Origin: Ferruginibacter sp.
GTDB taxonomy: Bacteria > Bacteroidota > Bacteroidia > Chitinophagales > Chitinophagaceae
NCBI RefSeq assembly: GCF_014377975.1
Contig: NZ_JACMOO010000011.1
Span: forward strand, 1 to 42,053
DNA length: 42,053 nt
Direction of reading: 5' to 3'
The notes under the pieces are model-generated. The model did no database searches. It saw nothing but the letters and a program-made list of their open reading frames with translations, and was not told where the DNA came from. Position 1 is the stretch's first letter; every line of letters starts with the position of its first letter. Below, one piece after another: positions 26,923 through 36,765 of the stretch. The position numbers and the translations under genes were made by a program.

Positions 26923-28038
26923 ATGAAACAGGCAATTGTAAATTGTACCGTACACACCGGCGATGAAATAATAGAAAATGGTGTAGTGGTTATTGAAAAT
27001 AGTGTCGTCCAGAGTGTACAAAAAGAACTGCCTGAAAATTGTGCACCCATCAATTTAGGGGGTAATAATATTGCGGCTGGTTTTATCGACATCCACATCA
27101 ATGGCGGAGAACAATTCTATTTTACGCAGTCACCCACAGAAGAAGCCATCCATGATATTTATGAGAGCAGTTTGCAATATGGTACTACACATGTTCTTCC
27201 TTGCCTTATCACTTCTACACACGAAAATATTTTGAAGGGTATTGAAGCCATTAAAAATTACAAGGTAAAATATAACAACGGTGTAATTGGAATGCATTTG
27301 GAAGGACCGTTTATAAACCCCGTTAAACGCGGTGCACATCTGGCAAAATATGTGCGTACACCAACCAATGCAGAGCTGGAAGAAATTATCCGGTACGGAA
27401 AGGGGGTTATTAAATTAATTACTATCGCACCTGAATGTTTTACGGGTGAACAGCTTGATATGATGCTGGAAAGCGGTATTGTTGTTTCATCCGGCCATTC
27501 CAATGCAACCTATGAGCAGGCACAGCACGCATTTTCAAAAGGCATCACACTGATCACGCATTTATTCAATGCCATGACGCAGTTTGGCCATCGTTCCCCC
27601 GGCTTGGTGGGCGCTTCGTTAAGCAATGACACGGTTTATACACCTATTATTTTAGACGGTGCCCACTGCGATTATGCAGCAGCAAGGCTTGCGTACAAAT
27701 GCAAAAAAGATAAACTGGTACTGATAAGTGATGCACTTTTTTTGAGCAAAAAAAAGAAGGAGTTTATCTGGGAAGGTTTCAACGCCCGCCTCGAAAATGG
27801 TTTTTACCGAAATGACGAAGGTAATTTAGCCGGTGCAGCCATTTCAATGGCCGATGCTGTACGCAATGCCGTATTGGAGTTAAATATTCCCGTAAGCGAA
27901 GCCATAAAAATGGCTACCTGCAGGGCAGCAAGTGCTATCAAAATGGAGGAGCAGGTAGGTAAAATTAAAACCGGTTTTCCTGCAACCTTTGTGCAATTCA
28001 ACCATGACCTGTCCTTTGTAGAAGCCATGGTTTTGTAA
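26923..28038 (+). CDS. nagA: N-acetylglucosamine-6-phosphate deacetylase
   Basis: A 371-residue amidohydrolase-superfamily enzyme that removes the acetyl group from N-acetylglucosamine-6-phosphate in amino-sugar use and cell-wall recycling. Visible motifs are GFIDIHINGG, the metal-binding GMHLEGPFINP...GAH, the His in SSGHSNATY, the His in THLFNAM, DGAHCD and the catalytic Asp in LISDA. The length suits the family. No nagB, GlcNAc kinase or transporter is beside it, so it works with genes elsewhere. It probably has its own promoter. Confidence 0.92.
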   Translation: MKQAIVNCTVHTGDEIIENGVVVIENSVVQSVQKELPENCAPINLGGNNIAAGFIDIHINGGEQFYFTQSPTEEAIHDIYESSLQYGTTHVLPCLITSTHENILKGIEAIKNYKVKYNNGVIGMHLEGPFINPVKRGAHLAKYVRTPTNAELEEIIRYGKGVIKLITIAPECFTGEQLDMMLESGIVVSSGHSNATYEQAQHAFSKGITLITHLFNAMTQFGHRSPGLVGASLSNDTVYTPIILDGAHCDYAAARLAYKCKKDKLVLISDALFLSKKKKEFIWEGFNARLENGFYRNDEGNLAGAAISMADAVRNAVLELNIPVSEAIKMATCRAASAIKMEEQVGKIKTGFPATFVQFNHDLSFVEAMVL

Positions 28039-28230
28039 AAGCCAGTTGTTACTTAGGTTATTCGGTTTATTGATTTGAATATATTGATTTTAAAGACTGG
28101 TTGCAACAAGGCAGACAGGAACCTTAATAACCGGGTAATTTTATTTTGTAAAATAACGATGGGCTGCATATTTTTGTTGAACTTACGTTTAGCTCACTAA
28201 AATATGATTGCTGTTTTTTAAGTAGTAAAT

Positions 28231-28950
28231 ATGAAAAGTTTTTATTGTTGTTTTTCAACTGCGGTTGTGCTTTTTGCTTTATCTGTTGCAAGAGTGTCTG
28301 CACAGGATACCATTGTAGTAAATTATCCTGCCAGGGATACTACAACTATAAAAGATGTAAAGCCAGGCAGATATTTAAAACCAGCGGCAGTAATACTGCC
28401 AGCTTCATTGATGGTATATGGTGCTTTAAAGCCTGAGGTAAATGGTATACGGCAACTGGATGATAACATCATGGCCAACATCAAAAAAAATCATGCTGAT
28501 TTTCATACAACTGCAGACGATTATATGATGTGGGCACCTACCGCCTCAATTTATCTGATGGATGCTTTGCATTTAAAAACAAAACACAGTTTTACCGAAC
28601 ACCTTATTTTAGATGCGGGCTCATTAATAATTGCAGGTGGTGTGGGTTTTGTGATGAGAAAAATTTCTGGTAATATAGATGTCTACCATACACAGGATAC
28701 AAAATTTCCAAGCGGTCATACAACTAACGCATTCAGGGGTGCAGAAATTTTTCACCAGGAGCTAAAGGATACGCATCCGGTATTTAGTTACACCGGTTAC
28801 CTTGTTGCCACTTCAGTTGGTGTGCTCCGGATGTACAATAAGAGTCATCTGCTTACAGAAGTGATTACCGGCGCAGGGTTGGGTATTTTATCAGGTAAAC
28901 TTACTTACTGGATTTTTGATAAAGTAAAATATAAAAGGAAGAAAAAGTAA
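28231..28950 (+). CDS. PAP2-family phosphatase-like protein, exported
   Basis: A 239-residue protein with an N-terminal signal peptide (to about residue 25, VSAQ) and several hydrophobic segments. PAP2 motif 2 is intact (FPSGHTTNAF). Motif 3 is RMYNKSHLLTEVITGAG, with Arg and His present but Glu where Asp is usual. Motif 1 (KX6RP) is not recognisable before FPSGH (KISGNIDVYHTQDTKFPSGH). PAP2 enzymes remove phosphate from lipid phosphates such as undecaprenyl pyrophosphate or phosphatidate. Activity is uncertain here because motif 1 is weak. Confidence 0.8.
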   Translation: MKSFYCCFSTAVVLFALSVARVSAQDTIVVNYPARDTTTIKDVKPGRYLKPAAVILPASLMVYGALKPEVNGIRQLDDNIMANIKKNHADFHTTADDYMMWAPTASIYLMDALHLKTKHSFTEHLILDAGSLIIAGGVGFVMRKISGNIDVYHTQDTKFPSGHTTNAFRGAEIFHQELKDTHPVFSYTGYLVATSVGVLRMYNKSHLLTEVITGAGLGILSGKLTYWIFDKVKYKRKKK

Positions 28951-28973
28951 ACTGCACAACCCGCGTATCTTAT

Positions 28974-29627
28974 TTATCTTTCACCTTCCCATTCTTTATA
29001 AAACTGCGCTAGAAAATTCTCCATAAATACATGTCTTTGTTCAGCCATTTGCCTGCCTGTATTGGTATTCATTTTATTTTTTAGCAACAGTAGTTTTTCA
29101 TAAAAATGATTAATAGTAGGGGCGGTAGTATTTTTATATTTTTCTTTTGTCATATTTAAATCCGGTGCAAGGGTAGGGTTATACAATTCCCTGTTCTTAA
29201 AACCGCCGTAGTTAAAGGCCCTGGCAATACCAATTGCGCCCATGGCATCTAATCTGTCTGCATCCTGCACCACGGCCAGTTCCAGACTGGTAAATGTTTG
29301 TGTAAAATTGCCTCCCTTAAAAGATATGTTGCGAATAATGTTTGCTACCTGCTCAATAACTTCTTCTTCCACGTCAATGGATTTTAAAAATTGTGTTGCC
29401 GTAACAGGGCCTATTTCTTCGTTGCCACCATTAAATTTTGCATCGGCAATATCGTGCAATAAAGCTGCCAATGCAACTACAAAGCCATTTACATTTTCTG
29501 TTGCAGCAATGGCGGTTGCATTTTTCCATACCCTTTCTATATGCCACCAGTCGTGGCCACCTTCTGCATTTTGCAAAGTGACCTTCACAAAATTTATCGT
29601 TTCATCAATTATTTCTTTTTCAGTCAT
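28974..29627 (-). CDS. HD-domain phosphohydrolase, YedJ-like
   Basis: A 217-residue protein similar along its length to E. coli YedJ: EGGHDWWHIERVWKNA near the N-terminus, ALLHDIADAKF (His58-Asp59), VQDADRLDAMGAIGIARAF, and a helical C-terminus. These are metal-dependent phosphohydrolases of unsettled substrate. I chose the ATG at 29627 (MTEKEIIDET) because homologs start just before this helix; ATGs at 29654 and 29690 are possible. It converges on the PAP2 gene with a 23-bp gap. Confidence 0.82.
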   Translation of the reverse strand: MTEKEIIDETINFVKVTLQNAEGGHDWWHIERVWKNATAIAATENVNGFVVALAALLHDIADAKFNGGNEEIGPVTATQFLKSIDVEEEVIEQVANIIRNISFKGGNFTQTFTSLELAVVQDADRLDAMGAIGIARAFNYGGFKNRELYNPTLAPDLNMTKEKYKNTTAPTINHFYEKLLLLKNKMNTNTGRQMAEQRHVFMENFLAQFYKEWEGER

Positions 29628-29690
29628 GGATATAAGTTGTATTTGTTTATCCATTTTTGTTAAAAAAAAAGGACGCCTGCAAAATAGCAT

Positions 29691-30201
29691 AAGTTTTTTA
29701 ATTAGATTGCCGGAAGTTTTAAAATAGGTATCAAATATTTTATTGCTTATCCAACATAAAATAACAAGGCAGCAGACCTTGAATGCCCGCCAAACGACCC
29801 CGTTTAAGCGGGAATAAAAACGGATTTTTTTTTAGCTCTGCTTAAACTTAATCATGGATATATCAACCTCTGTAAATTAATACCATGCCACCAGATAAAA
29901 TTATTGTTATCCATCCGGGAATGAATCTTTCAGATTTGAGTATTTCTATTCTGTCTCTTTTTTGTTGTATTGTAATTAAGAAATGGTTATGATCTTCACG
30001 ATTTCATCGTATTATTATTTCCCAGGCATGCACTGTATATTCATAATGGAGCAAAGGCAATTATCTCTTTGGTAAATAAGAATCGGTATTAAAATTGCTT
30101 ATATCAGAAAACAAACATTCATAAAAAAAAATTGTTGTGTAATTAAACATTACGATTTTACATAAAAATCTGAACACAAAAATTTATTAAAAAAAAGAAA
30201 A
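29691..30201. other. Intergenic region
   Basis: About 510 bp between the divergent YedJ-like gene and NADH dehydrogenase. It contains the hairpin at 29786 and long A/T runs. No ORF or clear TAnnTTTG box was seen. Confidence 0.45.
29786..29812. repeat. Intergenic inverted repeat
   Basis: CCCGC and GCGGG enclose AAACG and CGTTT around an ACCC loop, giving 10 paired bases with small bulges. It lies in an otherwise AT-rich gap. A T9 run starts 12 bp to the right of the stem. It could be an RNA hairpin or a regulatory site; no gene is adjacent on the plus strand. Confidence 0.4.
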
Positions 30202-31470
30202 ATGAATATAATAGTAATAGGTGGGGGATTTGCCGGTGTAAATTTTGTAAAGACGCTGGCTAATAAAGAAGAATTTCAAATAACGTTGGTAGATAAAAAT
30301 AATTATAATTTCTTTTCACCATTGATTTACCAGGTTGCAACTGGTTTTTTAGAGCCCACCAGCATTAGCTATCCCTTTCGTAAATTATTTTCAGGGAAAA
30401 AGAACATCCAATTCAGGCTGGCTGAGTTATTAAAAGTTGTGCCGGAAGAAAATAAAATTATTCTGGATGATGGCGAATTGCAATATGATATGCTGGTGTT
30501 TGCTACCGGTGCCGAAACCAATTATTTTGGTATCAAAAATGTGGAAGAAAACTCGTTGCCGATGAAAACCTTAGGCGATGCACTTGAAATGCGCAACCGG
30601 TTATTGGAAAGTATGGAAGCCGCTGCCATTAGTACCGACCCGGCTGAAATAAAAGCATTGCTGACCATTGTAATTGCCGGTGGTGGCCCAACAGGCGTAG
30701 AACTTGCAGGTATGTTTGCAGAAATGCGGAATGGAATTTTGCGAAAAGAATATTCTTTTTTATCTGGTAATGGCGGAGAAATTTATTTGATAGACGGGGT
30801 AAATGCTTTGTTAACTCCAATGAGTCCTGAATCACAAAAGGATACTTTTGAAGCGCTTACAAAACTTGGCGTGAAAATTAAATTAAACTGCCTTGTAAAA
30901 GATTATGTGGATGGTAAAGTTATACTTGCCAATGGAGAAACCATTGTTACAAAAAATTTAATTTGGGCTGCCGGCGTGTCGGCAAAAATGTTTGATGGGT
31001 TACCTAAAGAAAGTTATGGACGTGGAAAAAGAATGCTGACTGATGAATATAATAAAGTACAGGGCACACAAAATATTTATGCCATCGGCGATACCTGTTT
31101 ACAAACTACCGATACTAATTTTCCCCAGGGTCACCCGCAGGTTGCCCAGGTAGCAATTCAGCATGGCAATATGCTTGCTAAAAATTTTCAATCAATTGCA
31201 GCAGGTAAGCCCGCAAATGCTTTTGCTTACAATGATAAAGGGTCTATGGCCATTATTGGCAGAAATAAAGCGGTGGTTGATATACCCAAACTAAAGTTGC
31301 ACATGAACGGTTTTTTGGCGTGGCTGGCGTGGCTGTTTATTCACCTGTTGTCGCTGATAACTTATCGCAACAGGGCAAGAACTTTTTATAACTGGATGAT
31401 TGCTTATTTTACAAAAGATCAATCGTTGCGCATGATCATACGTCCTGCAGCAAAAAATAAAGTTGCTTAA
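30202..31470 (+). CDS. ndh: Type II NADH:quinone oxidoreductase (NDH-2)
   Basis: A 422-residue single-subunit flavoprotein. It has the FAD dinucleotide motif at its N-terminus (GGGFAGVNFV, residues 7-16), a second Rossmann motif for NADH (IAGGGPTGVELAG), the flavin-contact motif AIGDT, and a C-terminal hydrophobic/amphipathic stretch (LAWLAWLFIHLLSLITY) that anchors NDH-2 enzymes to the membrane. It passes electrons from NADH to menaquinone without pumping protons, so it could feed the bc/oxidase operon in this window. The neighbours are unrelated, and it appears to be a single-gene unit. Confidence 0.87.
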   Translation: MNIIVIGGGFAGVNFVKTLANKEEFQITLVDKNNYNFFSPLIYQVATGFLEPTSISYPFRKLFSGKKNIQFRLAELLKVVPEENKIILDDGELQYDMLVFATGAETNYFGIKNVEENSLPMKTLGDALEMRNRLLESMEAAAISTDPAEIKALLTIVIAGGGPTGVELAGMFAEMRNGILRKEYSFLSGNGGEIYLIDGVNALLTPMSPESQKDTFEALTKLGVKIKLNCLVKDYVDGKVILANGETIVTKNLIWAAGVSAKMFDGLPKESYGRGKRMLTDEYNKVQGTQNIYAIGDTCLQTTDTNFPQGHPQVAQVAIQHGNMLAKNFQSIAAGKPANAFAYNDKGSMAIIGRNKAVVDIPKLKLHMNGFLAWLAWLFIHLLSLITYRNRARTFYNWMIAYFTKDQSLRMIIRPAAKNKVA

Positions 31471-31528
31471 AGAGAAGTAAGCGTTTTAAAACTGCAGTTG
31501 AAAGATTGATTATTGTGATAGTAAAAAA

Positions 31529-32986
31529 TTAAAATTCATTTTTTACCAGTTCATACAACCGTTCTACTTTTGCACATTGCTTTTTGTAAATTTCATGGTT
31601 TGCTACATCTGGCGTAAAAATATTTTCTGTTGAAAGATTAATCGTCGGGGGTAATTTTAGTGCATCTATTCCAGTGGTAACCGCACCCAAAGCAGCGCTT
31701 TCTTCAGCAGCACTCACTATCACCTGCAGGTTAAAAATGTCTGCCAGCATCTGCACCCAAAGGTTGCTTTCCGTAAAGCCGCCACTTGCATAAATCGTTT
31801 GTACGCCTGATTGCTCCATCAATACTTTACCAATAGTATACACATTGTATATCACCGATTCCATGGCAGCCCTTACAAGATGTGCGGTGGTATGTTTTAT
31901 ATCCAGTCCAAAATAAACACCCCTTGCATTGGGGTTCCATAAAGGCGCCCTTTCGCCCAAAATATATGGAAGCAGGAGCAAGTCATCACTGCCGGCAGCA
32001 ACCGTTTCAGCCATGCACATAAATTCACGATATGCCGTTTTATCCTGTAGTAATTTTTCTTTCAGCCACTGAATTACAATAGCTCCATTGCTGCTTGCCC
32101 CACCAATAATGTATTGCTTCCCTCCCAGGTGGTAACAAAACGTCCGCATATTTTTATCTGTTTTGGGCTGCGTGGTAATAACTCTTGCAGCACTGCTGGT
32201 ACCAATAGTAATGGCCATAGAGTCCTTGGCTGTGGCACCGCTGCCAAGGTTAGCCAACGCCCCGTCACTGCTGCCAATTACAAAAGGTGTTCTGGTAAAA
32301 GCGTGTAGCCGTTCAGTTAAATTGGTAGTACCAGATGCAGGTAAATATTCAATATGCGTTACCGGTACAATGGCCGATAGTTGTTTTTTATCAATCCCTG
32401 CAATGTGTAGAATTGCTTCCTCCCATTGCAGTTGAACCGTGTTTAATAATCCTGTTGCAGATGCGATGGCGGTATCAACAATATATTTTCCAAACATACG
32501 CTGAAAAACAAATTCTTTTATGCCAATGAATTTTGCCGCCCTTTTTAAAAGAGCTGGTTCTTCATTTTTAAACCACAATAATTTGCACAGTGGCGACATG
32601 GCATGAATGGGCACACCGGTAGTATGATAGTAATTTTTACCTTCTTCGGTTTGCCGCAACGCAACGGCTAACTCACCGGCACGGTTATCTGCCCAGATTA
32701 TACAGCGGGTTAAGGGTTGATCATTTTCATCCATCAATATCAAACTGTGCATGGCCGCAGAAAAGCTGATAAATAAAGGCGTATGTTGTGGTAATTGTAC
32801 AGCCAGATCTGTAAGACAATGAACAACGGCTTCCAGTATTTCTTCAGGATTTTGTTCACTTTGATTTTCCTGCGGATGTAGTATTGGATAGCCAGATGAC
32901 TGTTTTGCCAATACCTGCCCGCTGGCAGTAAAAGCCATTGCTTTGGTAGAAGTAGTGCCGATATCAATGCCAATAAAATAATCCAT
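31529..32986 (-). CDS. gntK: Gluconokinase, FGGY family
   Basis: A 485-residue sugar kinase. The N-terminal phosphate-1 motif is DYFIGIDIGTTSTKA. FSAAMHSL, WADNRA and especially GVPIHAMSPLCKLLWF fit the GntK-type gluconokinases rather than xylulokinases. Later motifs are GSSDGALANLGSGA, ITIGTSSA, LPYILGERAPLWNPNARG and ASGGFTES. It makes 6-phosphogluconate from gluconate. No permease or regulator lies beside it. Its 3' end faces ndh with a 58-bp gap. A relative with another substrate (xylulose, glycerol) is less likely. Confidence 0.85.
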   Translation of the reverse strand: MDYFIGIDIGTTSTKAMAFTASGQVLAKQSSGYPILHPQENQSEQNPEEILEAVVHCLTDLAVQLPQHTPLFISFSAAMHSLILMDENDQPLTRCIIWADNRAGELAVALRQTEEGKNYYHTTGVPIHAMSPLCKLLWFKNEEPALLKRAAKFIGIKEFVFQRMFGKYIVDTAIASATGLLNTVQLQWEEAILHIAGIDKKQLSAIVPVTHIEYLPASGTTNLTERLHAFTRTPFVIGSSDGALANLGSGATAKDSMAITIGTSSAARVITTQPKTDKNMRTFCYHLGGKQYIIGGASSNGAIVIQWLKEKLLQDKTAYREFMCMAETVAAGSDDLLLLPYILGERAPLWNPNARGVYFGLDIKHTTAHLVRAAMESVIYNVYTIGKVLMEQSGVQTIYASGGFTESNLWVQMLADIFNLQVIVSAAEESAALGAVTTGIDALKLPPTINLSTENIFTPDVANHEIYKKQCAKVERLYELVKNEF

Positions 32987-33323
32987 GCTGTAGTTGATTG
33001 TGTAAGGTTACCCGTTTAATCCGCATCTAATTTACCAATTAATTATAACGCAGCTAAAATAGCTTTCGTGCAGGCACTATTTCTATAAATAAAACCAGGT
33101 TGAAGGCAACATTTAGATATCTTTATGAGCATAAAAGTCATCTTGAATTTATTTTGAAGAAATTTTTTCACCACTGATTCAAAATTCAACTGGTGCCAAT
33201 TTTTTAATTGCCTGCTAAATAAAACAGCTATGTTTATCCGGCCCATAACACACCATAAATTATTTAATTATCAATGCAACAATAAAAGCAAAACAATTGC
33301 TATTAACTTTTAGAATTATTTAT
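32987..33323. other. Divergent intergenic region
   Basis: About 340 bp between gntK and the glycoside hydrolase operon. It should contain both promoters. I found no convincing TAnnTTTG box or ORF. Confidence 0.45.
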
Positions 33324-35752
33324 ATGGTTAATCACAACACAGCATTGTCATTTTTTTTAATGATCGCCACTACTTTATTATTGTCTGTGCAAAGTACCAA
33401 TGGTCAAAGGGTAAGAGAAAGTTTTAACAGCAACTGGAAATTTAAATTAGACAGTGCCACCGATTACAGCATGGCGTCAGCAAACACAAGTGGCTGGCGT
33501 ACCTTAAATGTACCACACGACTGGAGCATAGAATTTGCCTTCGATTCCACCAGTCCAACAGGCAATGGTGGCGGCGCATTGCGTGGGGGGCTAGCCTGGT
33601 ATATCAAAAAATTTAGTTTGCCGGTTGCGTCAAAAAATAAAATTGTGAGCATTGATTTTGACGGCGTATATATGAATAGTGAAGTGTGGATTAACGGCCA
33701 TTGGCTGGGTTTGCGGCCGTATGGTTTTAGTTCTTTCCGGTATGATCTTACACCATATTTAAAATATGGTGCAGAGCAGAATGTGATTGCTGTAAAGGTG
33801 GATAATTCAAAACAACCCAATTCCCGATGGTATTCCGGCTCTGGTATTTATAGAAATGTATGGCTGGTTACAACGGATAAAATATATGTTGATCATTGGG
33901 GAACATTTATTACCACACCGGTTATCAATGATAAGTCTGCCACCGTGCGTATCAATACCAGTATCCGGATGAGTGGCAGTCAGCAAAAAAATATTTCAGT
34001 CACAAATATTATTTATGCTGCGGAAGGAAAAGTAGTAGCAAAAAAACGACTCTAAATATAGTTTTGAAAGATACTGTTACAAATGTTGAACAGGAACTGC
34101 AGGTACCTGCTCCAAAGTTATGGTCAGATACCAGACCTTATTTGTATAAAATGATAACCCAGGTTAGCAGCGGTGGAAAAATTATTGATGCCTACACAAC
34201 AACAACGGGCATCCGCAGTTTTCTATTTGAGGTAGATAAGGGCTTCCTGCTAAACGGAAAACAGATTAAAATAAATGGTGTTTGCGATCACCATGATTTA
34301 GGTTGCCTCGGCACAGCCATTAATACCAGGGCATTGGAAAGACAGTTGGAAATATTGAAAGGTATGGGCTGTAACGGCATTCGCACTTCACACAATCCAC
34401 CGGCACCGGAGCTGCTGGATCTTTGTGATAAAATGGGTTTTATTGTAATGGATGAAGCTTTTGATATGTGGAAGATGGCAAAAAATAAATACGATTATCA
34501 TTTGGTGTGGGATCAATGGCATAAAAAAGATTTGCAGGATTTGGTGTTAAGAGACCGCAATCATCCCTCTGTTTTTATATGGAGTATCGGCAACGAAATA
34601 CCAGAGCAATGGGACAGCAGCGGTAGTACAATTGCAAAAGAACTGGCAGGCATTGTAAAAGAACTTGATAATACCCGACCCATAACATCCGCAATGAATG
34701 ATCCACAACCTGGTAACAAAATTTATAAATCCGGTGCGTTGGATTTGGTGGGGGTTAATTATCACCATCAAAGTTTTGCAAACTTTCAAAAGAATTTTCC
34801 AGGCCAGAAATTTATTGGTAGCGAAACGGTCTCGGCACTGGAAACCCGTGGACAATATGACCTCATTCCTTCTGACAGTATCCGCCGCTGGCCCAGTCGC
34901 TGGGACATCCCATTTAATAAAGGCAATAAGAACATGACGGTTTCCGCCTATGACAATGTATCTACACCCTGGGGATCAACACAGGAAGAAACATTGAAGG
35001 AAATGAAGAAACATGATTTTTTATCGGGGCAATATATCTGGACTGGTTTTGATTATATCGGCGAACCTACGCCCTATCCATGGCCTGCAAGAAGCAGCTA
35101 CTTCGGTATCATTGACCTGGCTGGTTTTCCAAAAGATGTTTATTATATGTACCAAAGCGAGTGGACCAATAAAGATGTATTGCATCTACTTCCGCATTGG
35201 AACTGGAAGCAGGGAGATACAGTAGATGTGTGGGCCTATTACAATCATGCAGATGAAGTAGAATTATTTTTAAATGGAAAATCTGTTGGGATGAAAAAGA
35301 AAGCAGGTGATGACTTGCATATAATGTGGCGACTGCCATTTGAAGCCGGTACTTTAAAAGCCGTAAGCCGTAAAAAGGGTAAAGTTGTATTAACCAAAGA
35401 GGTTAATACAGCAGGCCCTGCATATAAAATTGAATTAATTGCCGACAGGAAAACTATTGCTGCAGATGGCAACGACCTTAGTTTTATAACAGTAAAAGTG
35501 CTGGATAAAAATGGAAATCTGGTACCTGATGCGGTGAACCTGGTACAGTTTGAAGTGACTGGAGGAGGAAGCATTGCCGGGGTAGATAACGGCAGTCAGA
35601 CCAGTATGGAAAGTTTTAAGGATAACAAGCGGAAATCCTTTAACGGACTGTGTTTGGTAGTAATAAAGGCAGGTAAAATGAAGCGTGATATTCGTGTAAA
35701 AGCAACGGCAGTGGGTTTGCAGACTGCACAAATAAACATTACGCTAAAGTAA
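33324..35752 (+). pseudogene. GH2 beta-galactosidase, frameshifted in an A7 run
   Basis: Two frames together make one GH2 enzyme of about 810 residues. The first part (33324-34055) has a signal peptide, the jelly-roll sugar-binding domain (LNVPHDWSIEF, GVYMNSEVWINGHWLG, SGSGIYRNVWL) and the start of the Ig-like domain. It ends early at TAA 34053-34055. The second part, open in the -1 frame across the A7 run at 34040-34046, continues with LNIVLKDTVTNVEQEL, the TIM barrel (acid/base Glu in SIGNE, codon 34595; nucleophile Glu in FIGSET, codon 34823), GQYIWTGFDYIGEP, and C-terminal Ig-like domains. A one-base loss (A8 to A7) explains it; a sequencing error or -1 frameshifting is also possible. 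It is the first gene of a GH2-GH43-GH2 operon. Confidence 0.85.
34038..34047 (+). other. Frameshift site (A7 homopolymer) in the GH2 gene
   Basis: In the upstream frame the codons are GCA AAA AAA CGA CTC TAA. The run A AAA AAA is in the register of a -1 slippery heptamer; slipping one base back gives ACG ACT CTA AAT and the open downstream frame. No strong stem or pseudoknot is obvious just after it. Confidence 0.7.
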
Positions 35753-35765
35753 ACAGATTAGAAAC

Positions 35766-36704
35766 ATGAAAAGAATTTTTTCGGTTGTTTTATTGCTTAT
35801 TTTAATGCAACATAACTATGCACAGCTATTGCTTAAAAACAAGGTATTGATGTTTGCTTCATTTAGGGATAATGGAGAAGATGGTCTTCATTTGGCCTGG
35901 AGCAAGGATGGCTTAAACTGGACTGCGTTAAAAGGGGATAGTTCTTTTCTTACGCCAATAGTAAGTAAGGATAAGCTGATGAGAGATCCCTGTATCATTA
36001 AAGGACCTGATAATTTATTTCACATGGTATGGACGGTGAGCTGGAAAGATCAGGGAATTGGCTATGCCAGTTCGAAAGATTTGGTGCATTGGAGTACACA
36101 ACAGTTTATACCAGTAATGCAACACGAACCAACTGCATTAAATTGCTGGGCACCGGAAATTATTTATGATGAGCAGCATAAAAATTATATGATCTACTGG
36201 TCAACCACCATTCCCGGCAGGTTTGCAGCAGGTGACACCAGTGGCGACGAAAAATACAATCACCGTTTGTATTATGTTACTACAAAAAATTTCAAAAAAT
36301 ATACAACTGCTAAGCTTTTATATAATCAGGGATTTAATGTGATAGATGCAACGATTCAAAAAGCGGGAAAAAAATATATACTCTTTTTAAAAGATGAAAC
36401 CTTAAAACCAATACCGGAAAAAAATATCAGGATGGCAATAAGTGATGATTTAAATCGTGGTTTTGGAAAGCCTTCAGCATCCATAACCGGTCATTACTGG
36501 GCTGAAGGGCCTACCGCTGTAAAAGCCGGCAATAAATGGATGGTATATTTTGACAAATATACCGAAGGAAATTATGGTGCTGTAATTTCGACCGATTTGG
36601 TAAACTGGAAAGATATTTCTGCGATGGTCCATTTTCCAAAAGGCACAAGGCATGGAACCGTTTTTAGTATTTCTATCAATGAGTTTAAGCAATTTTTTAA
36701 ATAG
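35766..36704 (+). CDS. GH43-like glycoside hydrolase
   Basis: A 312-residue secreted protein (signal peptide to about residue 19, NYAQ). It has the five-bladed propeller features of GH43 and relatives: MFASFRDNGEDG in blade 1, LMRDPCIIKG, NCWAPEIIYDE and a late WAEGPTAVK with the probable acid Glu. The short length fits a catalytic domain without an extra carbohydrate module. GH43 enzymes act mainly on arabinosyl, xylosyl or galactosyl linkages; the exact specificity cannot be read here. It starts 13 bp after the first GH2 gene. Confidence 0.82.
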   Translation: MKRIFSVVLLLILMQHNYAQLLLKNKVLMFASFRDNGEDGLHLAWSKDGLNWTALKGDSSFLTPIVSKDKLMRDPCIIKGPDNLFHMVWTVSWKDQGIGYASSKDLVHWSTQQFIPVMQHEPTALNCWAPEIIYDEQHKNYMIYWSTTIPGRFAAGDTSGDEKYNHRLYYVTTKNFKKYTTAKLLYNQGFNVIDATIQKAGKKYILFLKDETLKPIPEKNIRMAISDDLNRGFGKPSASITGHYWAEGPTAVKAGNKWMVYFDKYTEGNYGAVISTDLVNWKDISAMVHFPKGTRHGTVFSISINEFKQFFK

Positions 36705-36765
36705 TGAAAGTGCTTTTCTATTATGGGCATTGTATGCCACAAAGAAGAACATATAAAAAAACAGC

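Noticed and set aside
31483-31499. Two overlapping 10-bp palindromes (GTTTTAAAAC and AACTGCAGTT) between ndh and gntK
   Set aside because: They are short and AT-rich, have no T tract and are likely chance; neither looks like a terminator.
33043-33246. Minus-strand 67-codon frame upstream of gntK
   Set aside because: Composition is not protein-like, no family was recognised, and it lies where the divergent promoters should be.
34064-35752. A separate second gene starting with TTG at 34064
   Set aside because: The frame is open upstream across the A7 run and joins the preceding GH2 N-terminal part without loss of sequence; its own start would fall inside the Ig-like domain.
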